40,187 bases of DNA, taken from Clostridiaceae bacterium. Lineage in GTDB: Bacteria > Bacillota > Clostridia > Saccharofermentanales > UBA5734. Under the pieces are notes generated by a model, which worked only from the letters and a program-made list of their open reading frames with translations, made no database searches and was not told where the DNA came from. The stretch lies in assembly GCA_012523135.1 (NCBI GenBank), contig JAAYJD010000068.1, positions 1 to 40,187 of the forward strand. Direction: 5' to 3'. Positions 20,532-29,589 of this stretch are shown piece by piece. Both the position numbers and the translations under genes were made by a program. The first letter of the stretch is position 1. Every line of letters starts with the position of its first letter.

Positions 20532-23207
20532 TCATTCCTTTCGCGGCTCGGCGTCCGGGTCCGGAACGGGTTCGGCTTCATCACCGGCCTTGCAGGCCGC
20601 CCAGCTCGCGCCGCTCGAGACCTCCGCGACCAGCGGTACGGACAGCGCCATGGCTGACTCCATGGCGGTTTTAAGCAAGTCCGCCGCCTGCGCGGCTTCG
20701 TCTTGCGGCGCTTCGATGATCAGCTCGTCATGGACCTGCAGGACCAGGCGGGCCTTGAGATGGGCCTGGCGCAGCGCCTGGTCGACACGAACCATGGCGA
20801 TCTTGATCAGGTCGGCGGCGGTACCCTGGATCGGCGCGTTCATCGCCGCCCGTTCGCCGAACTGGCGCACGCTGCGGCTGGCCGCCTTGAGCTCGGGCAG
20901 GTTGCGGCGCCGCCCGAACATCGTTTCGACGTAGCCGTTCTGGACGGCCTGGGCGACCAGGCTGTCCAAATAAGATCGGATGTTCGGGTAGCGGGCTTCG
21001 TATTCCGCAATCAGCTTGTGCGCTTCGCGGACGCTGACCCCCAGATCGCGGGCCAGGCCGAAGTCGCTGATGCCGTACACGATGCTGAAGTTCATCGTCT
21101 TGGCGACAGAACGCATCTCGCCGGTCACTTGGCTGGCCGGAATGCCGAACAAGCGGCTGGCGGTGCCGGTGTGGATGTCCTCGCGGCGGACAAACGCGCC
21201 GACCATCTCGGGGTCGCCGGACAAGTGGGCCAACAGGCGCAGTTCGATCTGGGAGTAGTCGGCGTCGATCAGAAGATGCCCTGGCGCGGCGACAAAGGCC
21301 GCGCGGATCTGGCGACCCTCAGCCGTACGGATCGGGATGTTCTGCAGGTTGGGTTCGGAGCTGCTCAGCCGGCCGGTGCTGGTCAGGGTCTGGTTGAAGG
21401 TCGTGTGGACACGACCGTCTGCCGGGTCGATCGCCTTGAGCAGGCCTTCGACAAAGGTGGCCCGCAGCTTGGCGGTCTGGCGGTAGTCGAGGATCAGCGC
21501 AATGGCCGGATGGTCTGCCGAGAGGCGTTCCAGCTCTTCGGCGTCGGTCGACCAGGTGCCGCCGCTGCGCTTCTTGCCGGGCTTGAGGCCGAGCTGTTCA
21601 AACAGCACCTCACTGAGCTGTTTGGGCGAATTGAGGTTGAATGACTGGCCGCACAGGCGGTAGATCTCCGCCTGGAGCTTGTCCAGGCGCTCCGCCATCT
21701 GGCTGTTCAGCCCGTTGAGCACCGCCTCGTCGACGGCAAACCCGAGGGCCTCCATGTCTGCCAGCAGCGCGGTCAGCACAAATTCGACTTGATCGGCGAT
21801 GAAAGACAGTCCGCGCTCGTCCAGGCTGGCGCGTTGGCTTTTGCCGATCGCTGCCAGGGCGCGGATCTCGGCGGCCTGCTGCTCCGGCTCCGCGGCGTTT
21901 TCGGTCGCGAAGAACAGGTCCAATTGCTGCGGTTCGGGCTTGCCCAGGCGCGGCATGACATTTCCGGTCACGCGCTGGTAGAGCCGTTCCAGGTCGGGCT
22001 TGCCGTCCAGCTGGTTGAGCAGGTAGCCGGCCACCAGAACGTCGTGGACGCGGGCCGGGCGCAACGGCTCGGGCTGGCTGCGCAGGTAGGTTTTGTAGTC
22101 GTAGACCCAAAAGACCGGTTCGGCGCCGGCCAGAATCGGCCGGGCTTTCGCGATGTCCGTTTCACGCAGGCAGCGCACCTGGTCCTGACGGTCCAGCCAG
22201 CACAGCGGCTGGCCGGCCAGCAGCAGCAGTGCGACAGGCCCGGCTCGCTGCGCCAGGTCGTCAGCCAGGTCGGCGGCGCTCGCGGCGCTGACCGCGGCCT
22301 GGCGATCGGTCAGCTGCCGGCCCGGCGCTTCTTCCAGGCTGAGCCGGCTGAGCAAGGTGCGGAAACCGAGCCGGGTCAGTTTTTCCTTCAGGTTCTGCTG
22401 GTTGTGCGGGCTAAGGCGGAGCTGCTCAACGGACAGGCCAAGCGGCACGGTGCGGCAGATCGTGGCCAGTTCGCGCGACAGCCAGGCGGCATCTTTCCCT
22501 TCGCGCAGCTTGGCGGCGACCGTCGGGCGCAGCGCATCGAGCGCGTCATAGACGTTTTCCAGCGTGCCATAGCGGCTGAGCAGGTCGGCGGCCGTCTTCT
22601 CCCCGATGCCGCGCACCCCGGGGATGTTGTCCGAGGGGTCGCCCATCAGGGCCTTGAGATCGACGAACTGCTCCGGGCCGATGCTGAAGCGCTCGCGGAT
22701 GGCTGCGGCGTCGTAGCGCTCGGTTTCCGTCTTGCCGCCTCGTGTGACCGGCTGCAGGATGACGACCTGGCCGCCGGCCAGCTGGAAGCTGTCCTTGTCG
22801 CCGCTGACGATCGTCACGGGCATCTGCCCGCCATGCTGTTCGGCCAGTGTTCCGAGCAGGTCGTCCGCCTCGTAGCCGGCCAGCTCGACACAGGCGACGC
22901 CGAAATCGGCGAGCAGGTCTTTGAGCAGCGGAATCTGGACTGCCAGTTCTTCCGGCATCGGTTTGCGCGTCCCTTTGTAGGCGTCGTACATCCCGTGCCG
23001 GAACGTGGGCTCTTTGCGGTCAAAGGCGGCTGCGACATGGGTCGGACGGACATCCTCGAGCAGTTTCAAATACATGTTGAAAAACGCAAACAGCGCCCCG
23101 GTCGGTGTTCCGTCGGGCGCTGTCAGGTTTTGCCGGCCGTAAAGGCCGTAAAATGCGCGGTTGATCAGGCTGTTGCCATCCAGCAGTAGCAGGTTTTCAG
23201 AAGACAA
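20532..23207 (-). CDS. polA: DNA polymerase I (proofreading domain appears degenerate)
   Basis: 891 aa; LLLLDGNSLINRAFYGL 5'-3' exo domain; DADYSQIELRLLAHLSGD, RSVAKTMNFSIVYGIS, LQVHDELIIE polymerase motifs. TTG start codon at 23207. Confidence 0.97.
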   Translation of the reverse strand: MSSENLLLLDGNSLINRAFYGLYGRQNLTAPDGTPTGALFAFFNMYLKLLEDVRPTHVAAAFDRKEPTFRHGMYDAYKGTRKPMPEELAVQIPLLKDLLADFGVACVELAGYEADDLLGTLAEQHGGQMPVTIVSGDKDSFQLAGGQVVILQPVTRGGKTETERYDAAAIRERFSIGPEQFVDLKALMGDPSDNIPGVRGIGEKTAADLLSRYGTLENVYDALDALRPTVAAKLREGKDAAWLSRELATICRTVPLGLSVEQLRLSPHNQQNLKEKLTRLGFRTLLSRLSLEEAPGRQLTDRQAAVSAASAADLADDLAQRAGPVALLLLAGQPLCWLDRQDQVRCLRETDIAKARPILAGAEPVFWVYDYKTYLRSQPEPLRPARVHDVLVAGYLLNQLDGKPDLERLYQRVTGNVMPRLGKPEPQQLDLFFATENAAEPEQQAAEIRALAAIGKSQRASLDERGLSFIADQVEFVLTALLADMEALGFAVDEAVLNGLNSQMAERLDKLQAEIYRLCGQSFNLNSPKQLSEVLFEQLGLKPGKKRSGGTWSTDAEELERLSADHPAIALILDYRQTAKLRATFVEGLLKAIDPADGRVHTTFNQTLTSTGRLSSSEPNLQNIPIRTAEGRQIRAAFVAAPGHLLIDADYSQIELRLLAHLSGDPEMVGAFVRREDIHTGTASRLFGIPASQVTGEMRSVAKTMNFSIVYGISDFGLARDLGVSVREAHKLIAEYEARYPNIRSYLDSLVAQAVQNGYVETMFGRRRNLPELKAASRSVRQFGERAAMNAPIQGTAADLIKIAMVRVDQALRQAHLKARLVLQVHDELIIEAPQDEAAQAADLLKTAMESAMALSVPLVAEVSSGASWAACKAGDEAEPVPDPDAEPRKE

Positions 23208-23211
23208 TCCA

Positions 23212-24213
23212 TCACGCCCCCACCAGGATCAAAATCCAGGATAATCCTGCATCCGGACGGTCGGGAAAGGCCGCCGTGTACAGGTCGTCTTGCAGTCCCT
23301 CCAGGCGGACAGACAGCTCGACGGCTTTGATTATCTCAATTCTGATCGGTGTTTGGCAAGTCTTGAACGAATCGAGCAGGAATTTGGCGTGATCGGCGGC
23401 CGCATCCGGTTGGAAAGCGGCCAGGATCAGGGTCTCACGCTGCGCCGCGCTGTACAGAACGCGCAGATCGTCGGCCTGGCGGATCACGGCGAGCAGCAGC
23501 TGGCCCTCGTCGCTGAGCGGCCGGCTGGATGGCTTCAGGTAATTGGCGATCCGTTCATCCCGGCTGTTATCGGAGGCTTGGGTTTCGACCTGTGACTGGG
23601 TCGATTGGGTCGTCGCCTGGGTTTCGGCCGATTCCTGGCCGTAAAAGCAGTGCATGGCCGGAACATCGGCCAGCGACCCCTGGACGACCTCCCAGGATCC
23701 GTCCGACGGGCTTTGCACGGCGACACCGCCGGCGGTCTTGAAGGTGGCCCCGGTCGTGCTGCGGTCGACCGCGTCGAGGTCATTCAGGAAAGCCGCTTCG
23801 GTGCTGCCGGCCGGCTGTTGCCAGAACTGACCGATCAGGGGCAGTGTCAGGACGAGAACGACCAGGGCCGCGAGGGCTCCGGCCGACTGCAGCCAGAAAG
23901 ACGGACGGCGCCAGATCCGGACCGGGTTCGGGGCTTCCGACCGGGGCGCGGCGTCTTTTTCCGCTTCGATCTGCGCCATGATGCGCCGGTTCAGCTGGTT
24001 CAGGGTCTGATCATCAACGATCCGGGCAGGATCTGCCGTGAGACGGCTTTTTGCCATCAGGTCCAGCCAGGTCTTTTGCTCGGCAAGTCGATGACGGCAG
24101 GTTTCACAGCGAGCCAAATGCTGTTCCAGCACCTTGCGTTCGGCTTCTGGCAGCGTCTCGTCCAGGTAATCGATGAGCAAGGCGTCATCGATCGGGCATT
24201 TCTTGGCTAGCAT
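23212..24213 (-). CDS. Zinc-finger (zf-HC2-like) anti-sigma factor candidate, single TM
   Basis: MLAKKCPIDDALLIDYLDETLPEAERKVLEQHLARCETCRHRLAEQ (H-x3-C-x2-C) and a TM segment LQSAGALAALVVLVLTLPLIGQF; immediately downstream of an ECF sigma gene. Confidence 0.82.
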   Translation of the reverse strand: MLAKKCPIDDALLIDYLDETLPEAERKVLEQHLARCETCRHRLAEQKTWLDLMAKSRLTADPARIVDDQTLNQLNRRIMAQIEAEKDAAPRSEAPNPVRIWRRPSFWLQSAGALAALVVLVLTLPLIGQFWQQPAGSTEAAFLNDLDAVDRSTTGATFKTAGGVAVQSPSDGSWEVVQGSLADVPAMHCFYGQESAETQATTQSTQSQVETQASDNSRDERIANYLKPSSRPLSDEGQLLLAVIRQADDLRVLYSAAQRETLILAAFQPDAAADHAKFLLDSFKTCQTPIRIEIIKAVELSVRLEGLQDDLYTAAFPDRPDAGLSWILILVGA

Positions 24214-24250
24214 GGCAAAACCTCCTTTCCGGGTTGATCGTTTTCAGCTG

Positions 24251-24856
24251 TTAGACGAGCAGTGCGCGCAGATTGTTCCGGATTGATTTTTCCTTTTTGC
24301 TGATCCGGCGCATCAACTGCTGCCGGGCGCGGGCCAGGCGCGACTTGACGGTGCCTTCCGAGAGGTCGAGCAGTTCGGCAAGCTCGCGGTAGCTCAGCCC
24401 CTCGAGATCGCGCAGCACCAGGATCTGGCGCATCATCGGCGGCAGGGCGGCGATTTCGCTCCGGATCAGGCGGCGCAGCTCGTTGCTCTCGGCCAGTTCG
24501 TCGGGCAGCGGCGCGTGATCGGCGACTTGAAAGACGACCTGGCCGTCATCGGTTTCGATGGTCTCGTCCAGCGACAGCGTGGGCTGGCGGGCGCTCTTGC
24601 GCCGGAAATCCAGGCAGGTGTTGACGGCGATGCGGTAGATCCAGGTGTAGAAGGAAGACAGAAAACCATAGTCTTTCAGAGCCCGGTAGGCCTTGACGAA
24701 GGCATCCTGGGCACAGTCCTCGGCATCCTGGCGGTTGCCGAGAAAACTGAAGCAGGCGGCAAAAATGCGTCCGGAATATTGTTCGACCAGCCAGGCGAAC
24801 GCGTCGGCGTCACCGTCCTGCGCCTGTTCGACGAAGAGGCGCTCCTGGTCTTCCAT
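24251..24856 (-). CDS. ECF-type RNA polymerase sigma factor (SigW/RpoE-like)
   Basis: DADAFAWLVEQYSGRIFAACFSFLGNRQDAEDCAQDAFVKAYRAL (sigma 2) and LEGLSYRELAELLDLSEGTVKSRLARARQQL (sigma 4). ATG 24856 with GGAAGG upstream preferred over the listed GTG at 24880. Confidence 0.92.
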   Translation of the reverse strand: MEDQERLFVEQAQDGDADAFAWLVEQYSGRIFAACFSFLGNRQDAEDCAQDAFVKAYRALKDYGFLSSFYTWIYRIAVNTCLDFRRKSARQPTLSLDETIETDDGQVVFQVADHAPLPDELAESNELRRLIRSEIAALPPMMRQILVLRDLEGLSYRELAELLDLSEGTVKSRLARARQQLMRRISKKEKSIRNNLRALLV

Positions 24857-24933
24857 AGATCCTTCCAGCCGATCGGTCACGATAAGCCCCCGGAACGGAT
24901 GGTGCTGTGCTGCGTGAAAACCGTCATGGCCAG

Positions 24934-25422
24934 TCAGACCTTGATGCGACGGGCAAACGGAACGATAGCCAGCCCTGTCGCGATGCCGGCCAGGCCCTGT
25001 AAGGTGTTGAAGATCAGCGTGCCGACGGCGGCGGCGACGCCATAGAGCAGGATTTCGGCGACAAAATAACCGCCGACCATGATGATTTCACACGTTGTGA
25101 AAAGCAGCAGCTGACCGGGCCAGGCCAGCGCTTTTCTCCGGCTCAGGACGACGCCGGCTAAAAGGCCCATCAGGCCTTTGACAACCAGGGTCGGCAGCAT
25201 GTACTGGGGGAATCCGGCCAGCAGGTCAGCAAACACCGAGCCGATCGCCGCGCAGATGGCCGCGAACGGACCGAGCACGACGGCCGCGGCAAAGATGGCG
25301 CCGTCGCCGAAATTGATATACCCGTATCCGCCCGGAATCGGAAACTTGATGACCCAGGTCGCCAGCAGGATAACCGCTGACAGAATACCGCCGTATGTAG
25401 TCGCCCTTATTTTGTCGCTCAC
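24934..25422 (-). CDS. ECF transporter S component (substrate unknown)
   Basis: 162 aa, multi-TM; YGYINFGDGAIFAAAVVLGPFAAICAAIGSVFADLLAGFPQYMLPTLVVKGLMGLLAG resembles S-component signatures. Confidence 0.8.
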   Translation of the reverse strand: MSDKIRATTYGGILSAVILLATWVIKFPIPGGYGYINFGDGAIFAAAVVLGPFAAICAAIGSVFADLLAGFPQYMLPTLVVKGLMGLLAGVVLSRRKALAWPGQLLLFTTCEIIMVGGYFVAEILLYGVAAAVGTLIFNTLQGLAGIATGLAIVPFARRIKV

Positions 25423-25613
25423 GCCTGGTGCTCCTTTGTATGACGGGATTTTTCCCTGTGGTTGCCCCCATTATAATACAAAACCTTGCGGCTGAACAGG
25501 GAAACGCCGCCGAACCGGCACGCCGGTCACATCGCGGCGCCGATTGCCACGCATGCCAAATCATCGTATAGTGGAGGACATGGACGCGCACAGGCGGCCG
25601 GCGCGGGAACATC

Positions 25614-25641
25614 TTGCATCCTGCGGCGTCTGATGTATAAT
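25614..25641 (+). promoter_or_regulatory. Putative promoter for the MBOAT-DHHW pair (TTGCAT-16-TATAAT)
   Basis: TTGCAT 25614-25619, TATAAT 25636-25641; start codon 25707 preceded by AAAAGGAG. Confidence 0.65.
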
Positions 25642-25706
25642 CAGCCTGTGTGCGTGCCGACGGCCGTACCGGTTGTTCCAGAACGCAAAAGGAGTCGCAT
25701 TTCAGC

Positions 25707-27119
25707 ATGGTTTTTTCGAGTTTGATCTTCCTGTATGCTTTTCTGCCCGCCTGTTTGCTTTGCTACATGGCGGCCGGCAGTATGCGCAGCAAAAACCTGA
25801 TCCTGCTGCTCTTCTCGCTGTTTTTCTATGCCTGGGGCGAACCGGTCTGGGTGATCCTGATGATCCTGACGGGGCTTTTCATCCACTGGGCCGGCCTGCA
25901 GATCGACCGTACGCGCGGCACGCCCCGATCCAAGCGCTATCTGGTGCTGGCGGTGATCGCCGCCCTGTCCTCGCTGGCGGTCTTCAAGTACCTGGGCTTT
26001 GTCGTGGAAAACATCAACAGCCTGACCGGCCTGGAGCTGGCCGTGCCGAAGTTCAACCTGCCCATCGGGATCTCGTTTTACACCTTCCAGACGCTGACCT
26101 ATGCCATCGACCTGTACCGCGGCAACACCCGGGTGCAGAAATCGCGCATCAATTTCCTGCTCTATGAGGCCCTGTTCCCGCAGCTGATCGCCGGCCCGAT
26201 CGTGCGCTATGCCGACATCGCGCAGCAGATCGACAAGCGGAAAATGACCTGGAGCGGCTTTTCCAGCGGCCTGACCCGCTTTTTGATCGGCCTGGGCAAA
26301 AAGGTCCTGATCGCCAACTACGCCGGCCAGCTGGTCAGCAAGACACTGGGCACCGGCCTGGCCGGTTTGAGTGTCATCGAAGCCTGGACCGGCATTTTCG
26401 CCTTCGCCCTGCAGATCTATTTCGATTTTTCCGGCTACTCCGACATGGCGATCGGCCTGGGCCGCCTGTTCGGCTTCGACTTCAAGGAGAATTTCAACTA
26501 CCCCTATATCTCGGCGTCGATCACCGAGTTCTGGCGGCGCTGGCATATCTCGCTGAGCACGTTTTTCCGCGACTACGTCTACATCCCGCTGGGCGGCAAC
26601 CGGCGAAAGCAAGTGCGCAACATGCTGATCGTCTGGGGTTTGACCGGCCTCTGGCACGGCGCGAGCTGGAACTTCATCTTCTGGGGCCTCTACTTTTTCC
26701 TGCTGCTCTGGCTGGAGAAAAAGGTCCTGGGCCGGGTACTGCAAAAGCTCCCGGCCGCGGTCGGCCACGCCTATGCCCTGTTTGTCGTCCTGATCGGCTG
26801 GGTCTTCTTCTACTTCACGGACGCCGCCAGCATCTTCCACATGCTGCGCCTGATGTTCGGCCTGGCCGGCCAGCCGGGCTGGCGCCTGGAAGGCGGCCTG
26901 CTGCTAAGGGAAAACATCGTCTTCTTTGCCGTCGCCATCGTCGCGGCGACCCCGCTGGCCCGCAACCTGGCCCGGCTGCTGACCAGCCTGCCGCGCCAGG
27001 ACCGCCGCAAACGCCTGCTTGCCTGGACGGCAATGGCCGTCAATGTGCTGCTGCTTTTTGTCTGTACGGCGTCGCTGGTCGGCTCGACCTACAACCCGTT
27101 TCTCTATTTCCGATTCTGA
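25707..27119 (+). CDS. MBOAT family O-acyltransferase (AlgI-like)
   Basis: MVFSSLIFLYAFLPACLLCYMAAG..FFYAWGEP; PIGISFYTFQTLTYAIDLYRG; FWRRWHISLSTFFRDYVYIPLGGNR; GLTGLWHGASWNFIFWGLY. Confidence 0.95.
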   Translation: MVFSSLIFLYAFLPACLLCYMAAGSMRSKNLILLLFSLFFYAWGEPVWVILMILTGLFIHWAGLQIDRTRGTPRSKRYLVLAVIAALSSLAVFKYLGFVVENINSLTGLELAVPKFNLPIGISFYTFQTLTYAIDLYRGNTRVQKSRINFLLYEALFPQLIAGPIVRYADIAQQIDKRKMTWSGFSSGLTRFLIGLGKKVLIANYAGQLVSKTLGTGLAGLSVIEAWTGIFAFALQIYFDFSGYSDMAIGLGRLFGFDFKENFNYPYISASITEFWRRWHISLSTFFRDYVYIPLGGNRRKQVRNMLIVWGLTGLWHGASWNFIFWGLYFFLLLWLEKKVLGRVLQKLPAAVGHAYALFVVLIGWVFFYFTDAASIFHMLRLMFGLAGQPGWRLEGGLLLRENIVFFAVAIVAATPLARNLARLLTSLPRQDRRKRLLAWTAMAVNVLLLFVCTASLVGSTYNPFLYFRF

Positions 27120-27134
27120 GGAGGCAAGCGATCC

Positions 27135-28544
27135 ATGAAAAAAGATCATATGGCCATGGTCGCCCTGGTGCTGATCCCGCTCTATCTGTTGACCGTCGTC
27201 AACGCGTTCTGGCCGACGCAAGCGGTTTCAGCCGATGAAAACCGTACCTTGCAGCAAATGCCGGCGGTCAGCTGGCAGAGCTTGAAAAGCGGCGCGTTCA
27301 CGCGCACGTTTGAAGAATTTTTCTCGGACCAGTTCCCTTTCCGCTCCTTTTTCGTCCAGGTCAACCACCAGATGGTCGCATGGATGAAACAGCCGTTTGC
27401 CGGCGAGGTCGAGATCGTCACCGGTCCCGGCGGCGAGATCGACCGCGGCGAAGGCGAGCGCCTGGAACCGGACCCGGAGGACAAGGTCGTCCTGCCCACG
27501 CCGACCGACAAGCCGCCGGTTAGCGCGACGCCGACGGCCATGCCGTCCGCGTCGGCGGACCCCTCCCCGACCGCCGTGCCGACGGCCACGCCGCAGCCGA
27601 CCGCGACACCCCAGCCGACCGCGGCGCCGACCGCCGGGCCCACCCCCGGGGCGACCGGCAAAGTTGAGACCGTATCGGGGGTCATCATCCTGGATAACCG
27701 GGCCATGGAGCTGTACTATTTCAGCGAAAGCCGCTCCGAGCGCTACGTTAAGCTGATCAACCGCCTGCAGGGCAAGCTCAGTTCGGCCCAGGTCTACAGC
27801 CTGGTCGCGCCGACGGCTCTGGAGTTCTATTCGCCGGACGACTACCACGACGGCTCGAGCAACCAGGCCAACGCGATCAGCAGCATCTACGGCCGCCTCG
27901 ACAGCAACGTACGGACCGTCGACGCCTACAGCAAGCTGCGTGCCAAATGGGAGGATTACATTTACTTTAGAACCGACCATCACTGGACCGCGCGGGGCGC
28001 TTTCTGCGCCTACCAGGCCTTTGCCGAACAGGCCGGCTTTGCGCCGCTGGCGCTGGACTCTTTTACGACCGGCGTGGTGCCGGGCGATTTCCTGGGCAGC
28101 CTGTACCGCTACACAAAGAGCAGCAAGCTGAAAAACAACCCCGATTTTGTCGAATACTTCCTGCCTGCGGTCGAGAGCGAGGGCATCGCTTTCACCAGCA
28201 CGGCGATGAGCGAAGGCTACCGCATCCAGGCGGTGCGTACCGAGATCAGCAGCAGCAACAAGTATCTGGCCTTCATCCAGGGTGACAACCCGCTGGTGCG
28301 CCTGACGACCAGCCTGACCAACGGGCGTAAAATCGTCGTCCTCAAGGAGTCTTTCGGCAACGCCCTGGTGCCTTTCCTGCTCAACCACTACCAGGAAGTC
28401 TACGTGATCGACCCGCGCAGCCTGAGCGCCGACCTGCCGGCATTCATCGCCAAGCACGGCATCCAGGAAGTCCTGGTGGTCAATTACGCGTTCGCGGTGA
28501 CCAACAGCAAGTGGCTGGACGGATTCGAGGCCATGATCGGCTGA
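27135..28544 (+). CDS. DHHW family protein (AlgX/AlgJ-like partner of MBOAT) with Pro/Thr-rich linker
   Basis: N-terminal TM; ENRTLQQMPAVSWQSLKSGAFTRTFEEFFSDQFPFRSFFV; YFRTDHHWTARGAFCAYQAFAE; 15 nt downstream of the MBOAT gene. Confidence 0.9.
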   Translation: MKKDHMAMVALVLIPLYLLTVVNAFWPTQAVSADENRTLQQMPAVSWQSLKSGAFTRTFEEFFSDQFPFRSFFVQVNHQMVAWMKQPFAGEVEIVTGPGGEIDRGEGERLEPDPEDKVVLPTPTDKPPVSATPTAMPSASADPSPTAVPTATPQPTATPQPTAAPTAGPTPGATGKVETVSGVIILDNRAMELYYFSESRSERYVKLINRLQGKLSSAQVYSLVAPTALEFYSPDDYHDGSSNQANAISSIYGRLDSNVRTVDAYSKLRAKWEDYIYFRTDHHWTARGAFCAYQAFAEQAGFAPLALDSFTTGVVPGDFLGSLYRYTKSSKLKNNPDFVEYFLPAVESEGIAFTSTAMSEGYRIQAVRTEISSSNKYLAFIQGDNPLVRLTTSLTNGRKIVVLKESFGNALVPFLLNHYQEVYVIDPRSLSADLPAFIAKHGIQEVLVVNYAFAVTNSKWLDGFEAMIG

Positions 28545-28547
28545 TTG

Positions 28548-29096
28548 TCAGGCATTCGGGAGAGGTCCGAGCGGAAAGACGGCTTGTTCGCAGAACGGAC
28601 AGCAGGCGATCAGGCTGAGTTGGACCGCCAGCGTGTCCAGCGGGACAAACACTTCAGCCAGGGACGCGCAGGACACGGCAAAGGTGTCCGGATCCAATTC
28701 CAGGGCCAGGGTGCAATGCGGCACCCAGTTGTCTTCGCGGTACAAGGGCGAAAACGCGGTGCAGAGCGGCTCCAGATCGTTGTTGACCAGGCGGTGCAGA
28801 TCGAGCAGATGTTCGTCGACGATCGGAGCCAGGTAGAGCACGGACGGGTTGTTGGGGAAAAAACCGGCGCTGGCCAGCTTGACGGGGATCGGCCGCAGGA
28901 TCTCGCCAGCCAGCCGGGTCATGGTCAGGATGACCGTTTCATAGCGATCGGTATCGAACTCGGCCAGAGTCAGGTGCGGGCGCAAGCCCGACAGCAGCAC
29001 GGCATCGGAGCGGTTGTTTGCCGCCAGGTGCTCGGTCATCGCACACAGCTTGCGGTCGCTGGCCGCATCGAAGGTCAAAAGGATCGCGTATTCCAT
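28548..29096 (-). CDS. 2'-5' RNA ligase/2H phosphoesterase family protein
   Basis: 182 aa with the paired H-x-T motifs RPHLTLAEF and VPHCTLALEL. Confidence 0.82.
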   Translation of the reverse strand: MEYAILLTFDAASDRKLCAMTEHLAANNRSDAVLLSGLRPHLTLAEFDTDRYETVILTMTRLAGEILRPIPVKLASAGFFPNNPSVLYLAPIVDEHLLDLHRLVNNDLEPLCTAFSPLYREDNWVPHCTLALELDPDTFAVSCASLAEVFVPLDTLAVQLSLIACCPFCEQAVFPLGPLPNA

Positions 29097-29162
29097 CTGG
29101 TCTGTCTCCTCTGGTGCGTTTCGGTCCTGTAACCATCTTACACATATCAGGCGGCCTTGACC

Positions 29163-29193
29163 ACAAAAAAAAGAGCTCTCCGCTGGAAAGCTC
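29163..29193 (-). terminator. Rho-independent terminator downstream of the 86-aa protein gene
   Basis: Minus strand AAGAGCTTTCC-AGC-GGAGAGCTCTT followed by a T run. Confidence 0.88.
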
Positions 29194-29225
29194 TTCAGTC
29201 GCTGACAGTTTACCGGGTCAAAAAC

Positions 29226-29486
29226 TTATTTGTCGCCGTTTCCGAACAAGTTGAGGCGGAACAGCATCGACTCGTCATCGGGATCCTCGCAGATGATCTT
29301 GGCTTCAACCATCTTGCCGCCTTCGATCAGGTTCATGATGCCGGCCAGCTGGCTGAGTTTGCTCTTCAGGTTAAAACGGTCGTTCTCGCTGGTCACCAAA
29401 AGCACATTGCCTTTGCAGTTGTCCAGCGCCTTGATGAATGCTCTTACATCCACATCGTGCATACTGAATAATCTTGCCATCTTCAT
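29226..29486 (-). CDS. Small conserved protein, 86 aa (type sometimes labelled 'polya polymerase' in Clostridia; function unknown)
   Basis: MKMARLFSMHDVDVRAFIKALDNCKGNVLLVTSENDRFNLKSKLSQLAGIMNLIEGGKMVEAKIICEDPDDESMLFRLNLFGNGDK; AAGGAGG upstream, own promoter and terminator. Confidence 0.8.
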   Translation of the reverse strand: MKMARLFSMHDVDVRAFIKALDNCKGNVLLVTSENDRFNLKSKLSQLAGIMNLIEGGKMVEAKIICEDPDDESMLFRLNLFGNGDK

Positions 29487-29561
29487 TTCCTCCTTACACC
29501 TTGACTTTCAAGGCATCTGAGCTCACCTGAGCCCTTTTTTATATCTTTTGTTCTTAATCTC

Positions 29562-29589
29562 ATTATACATGAAAATCGCGAACATGCAA
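29562..29589 (-). promoter_or_regulatory. Putative promoter of the 86-aa protein gene (TTGCAT-16-TATAAT)
   Basis: Complement of ATTATA 29562-29567 (-10) and ATGCAA 29584-29589 (-35), 16 nt spacer. Confidence 0.7.

Noticed and set aside
21789-23189. 466-aa plus-strand ORF opposite polA, and similar long ORFs at 3285-4373, 5277-6302, 7410-8597, 8380-9666, 11586-12644, 14118-15533 and 16396-17787
   Set aside because: All are mirror ORFs of confidently identified minus-strand genes; no recognisable domains.
25423-25500. Riboswitch upstream of the ECF transporter S component
   Set aside because: The leader is about 60 nt with only a short GGGA-TCCC hairpin; no TPP, FMN or other class recognised.
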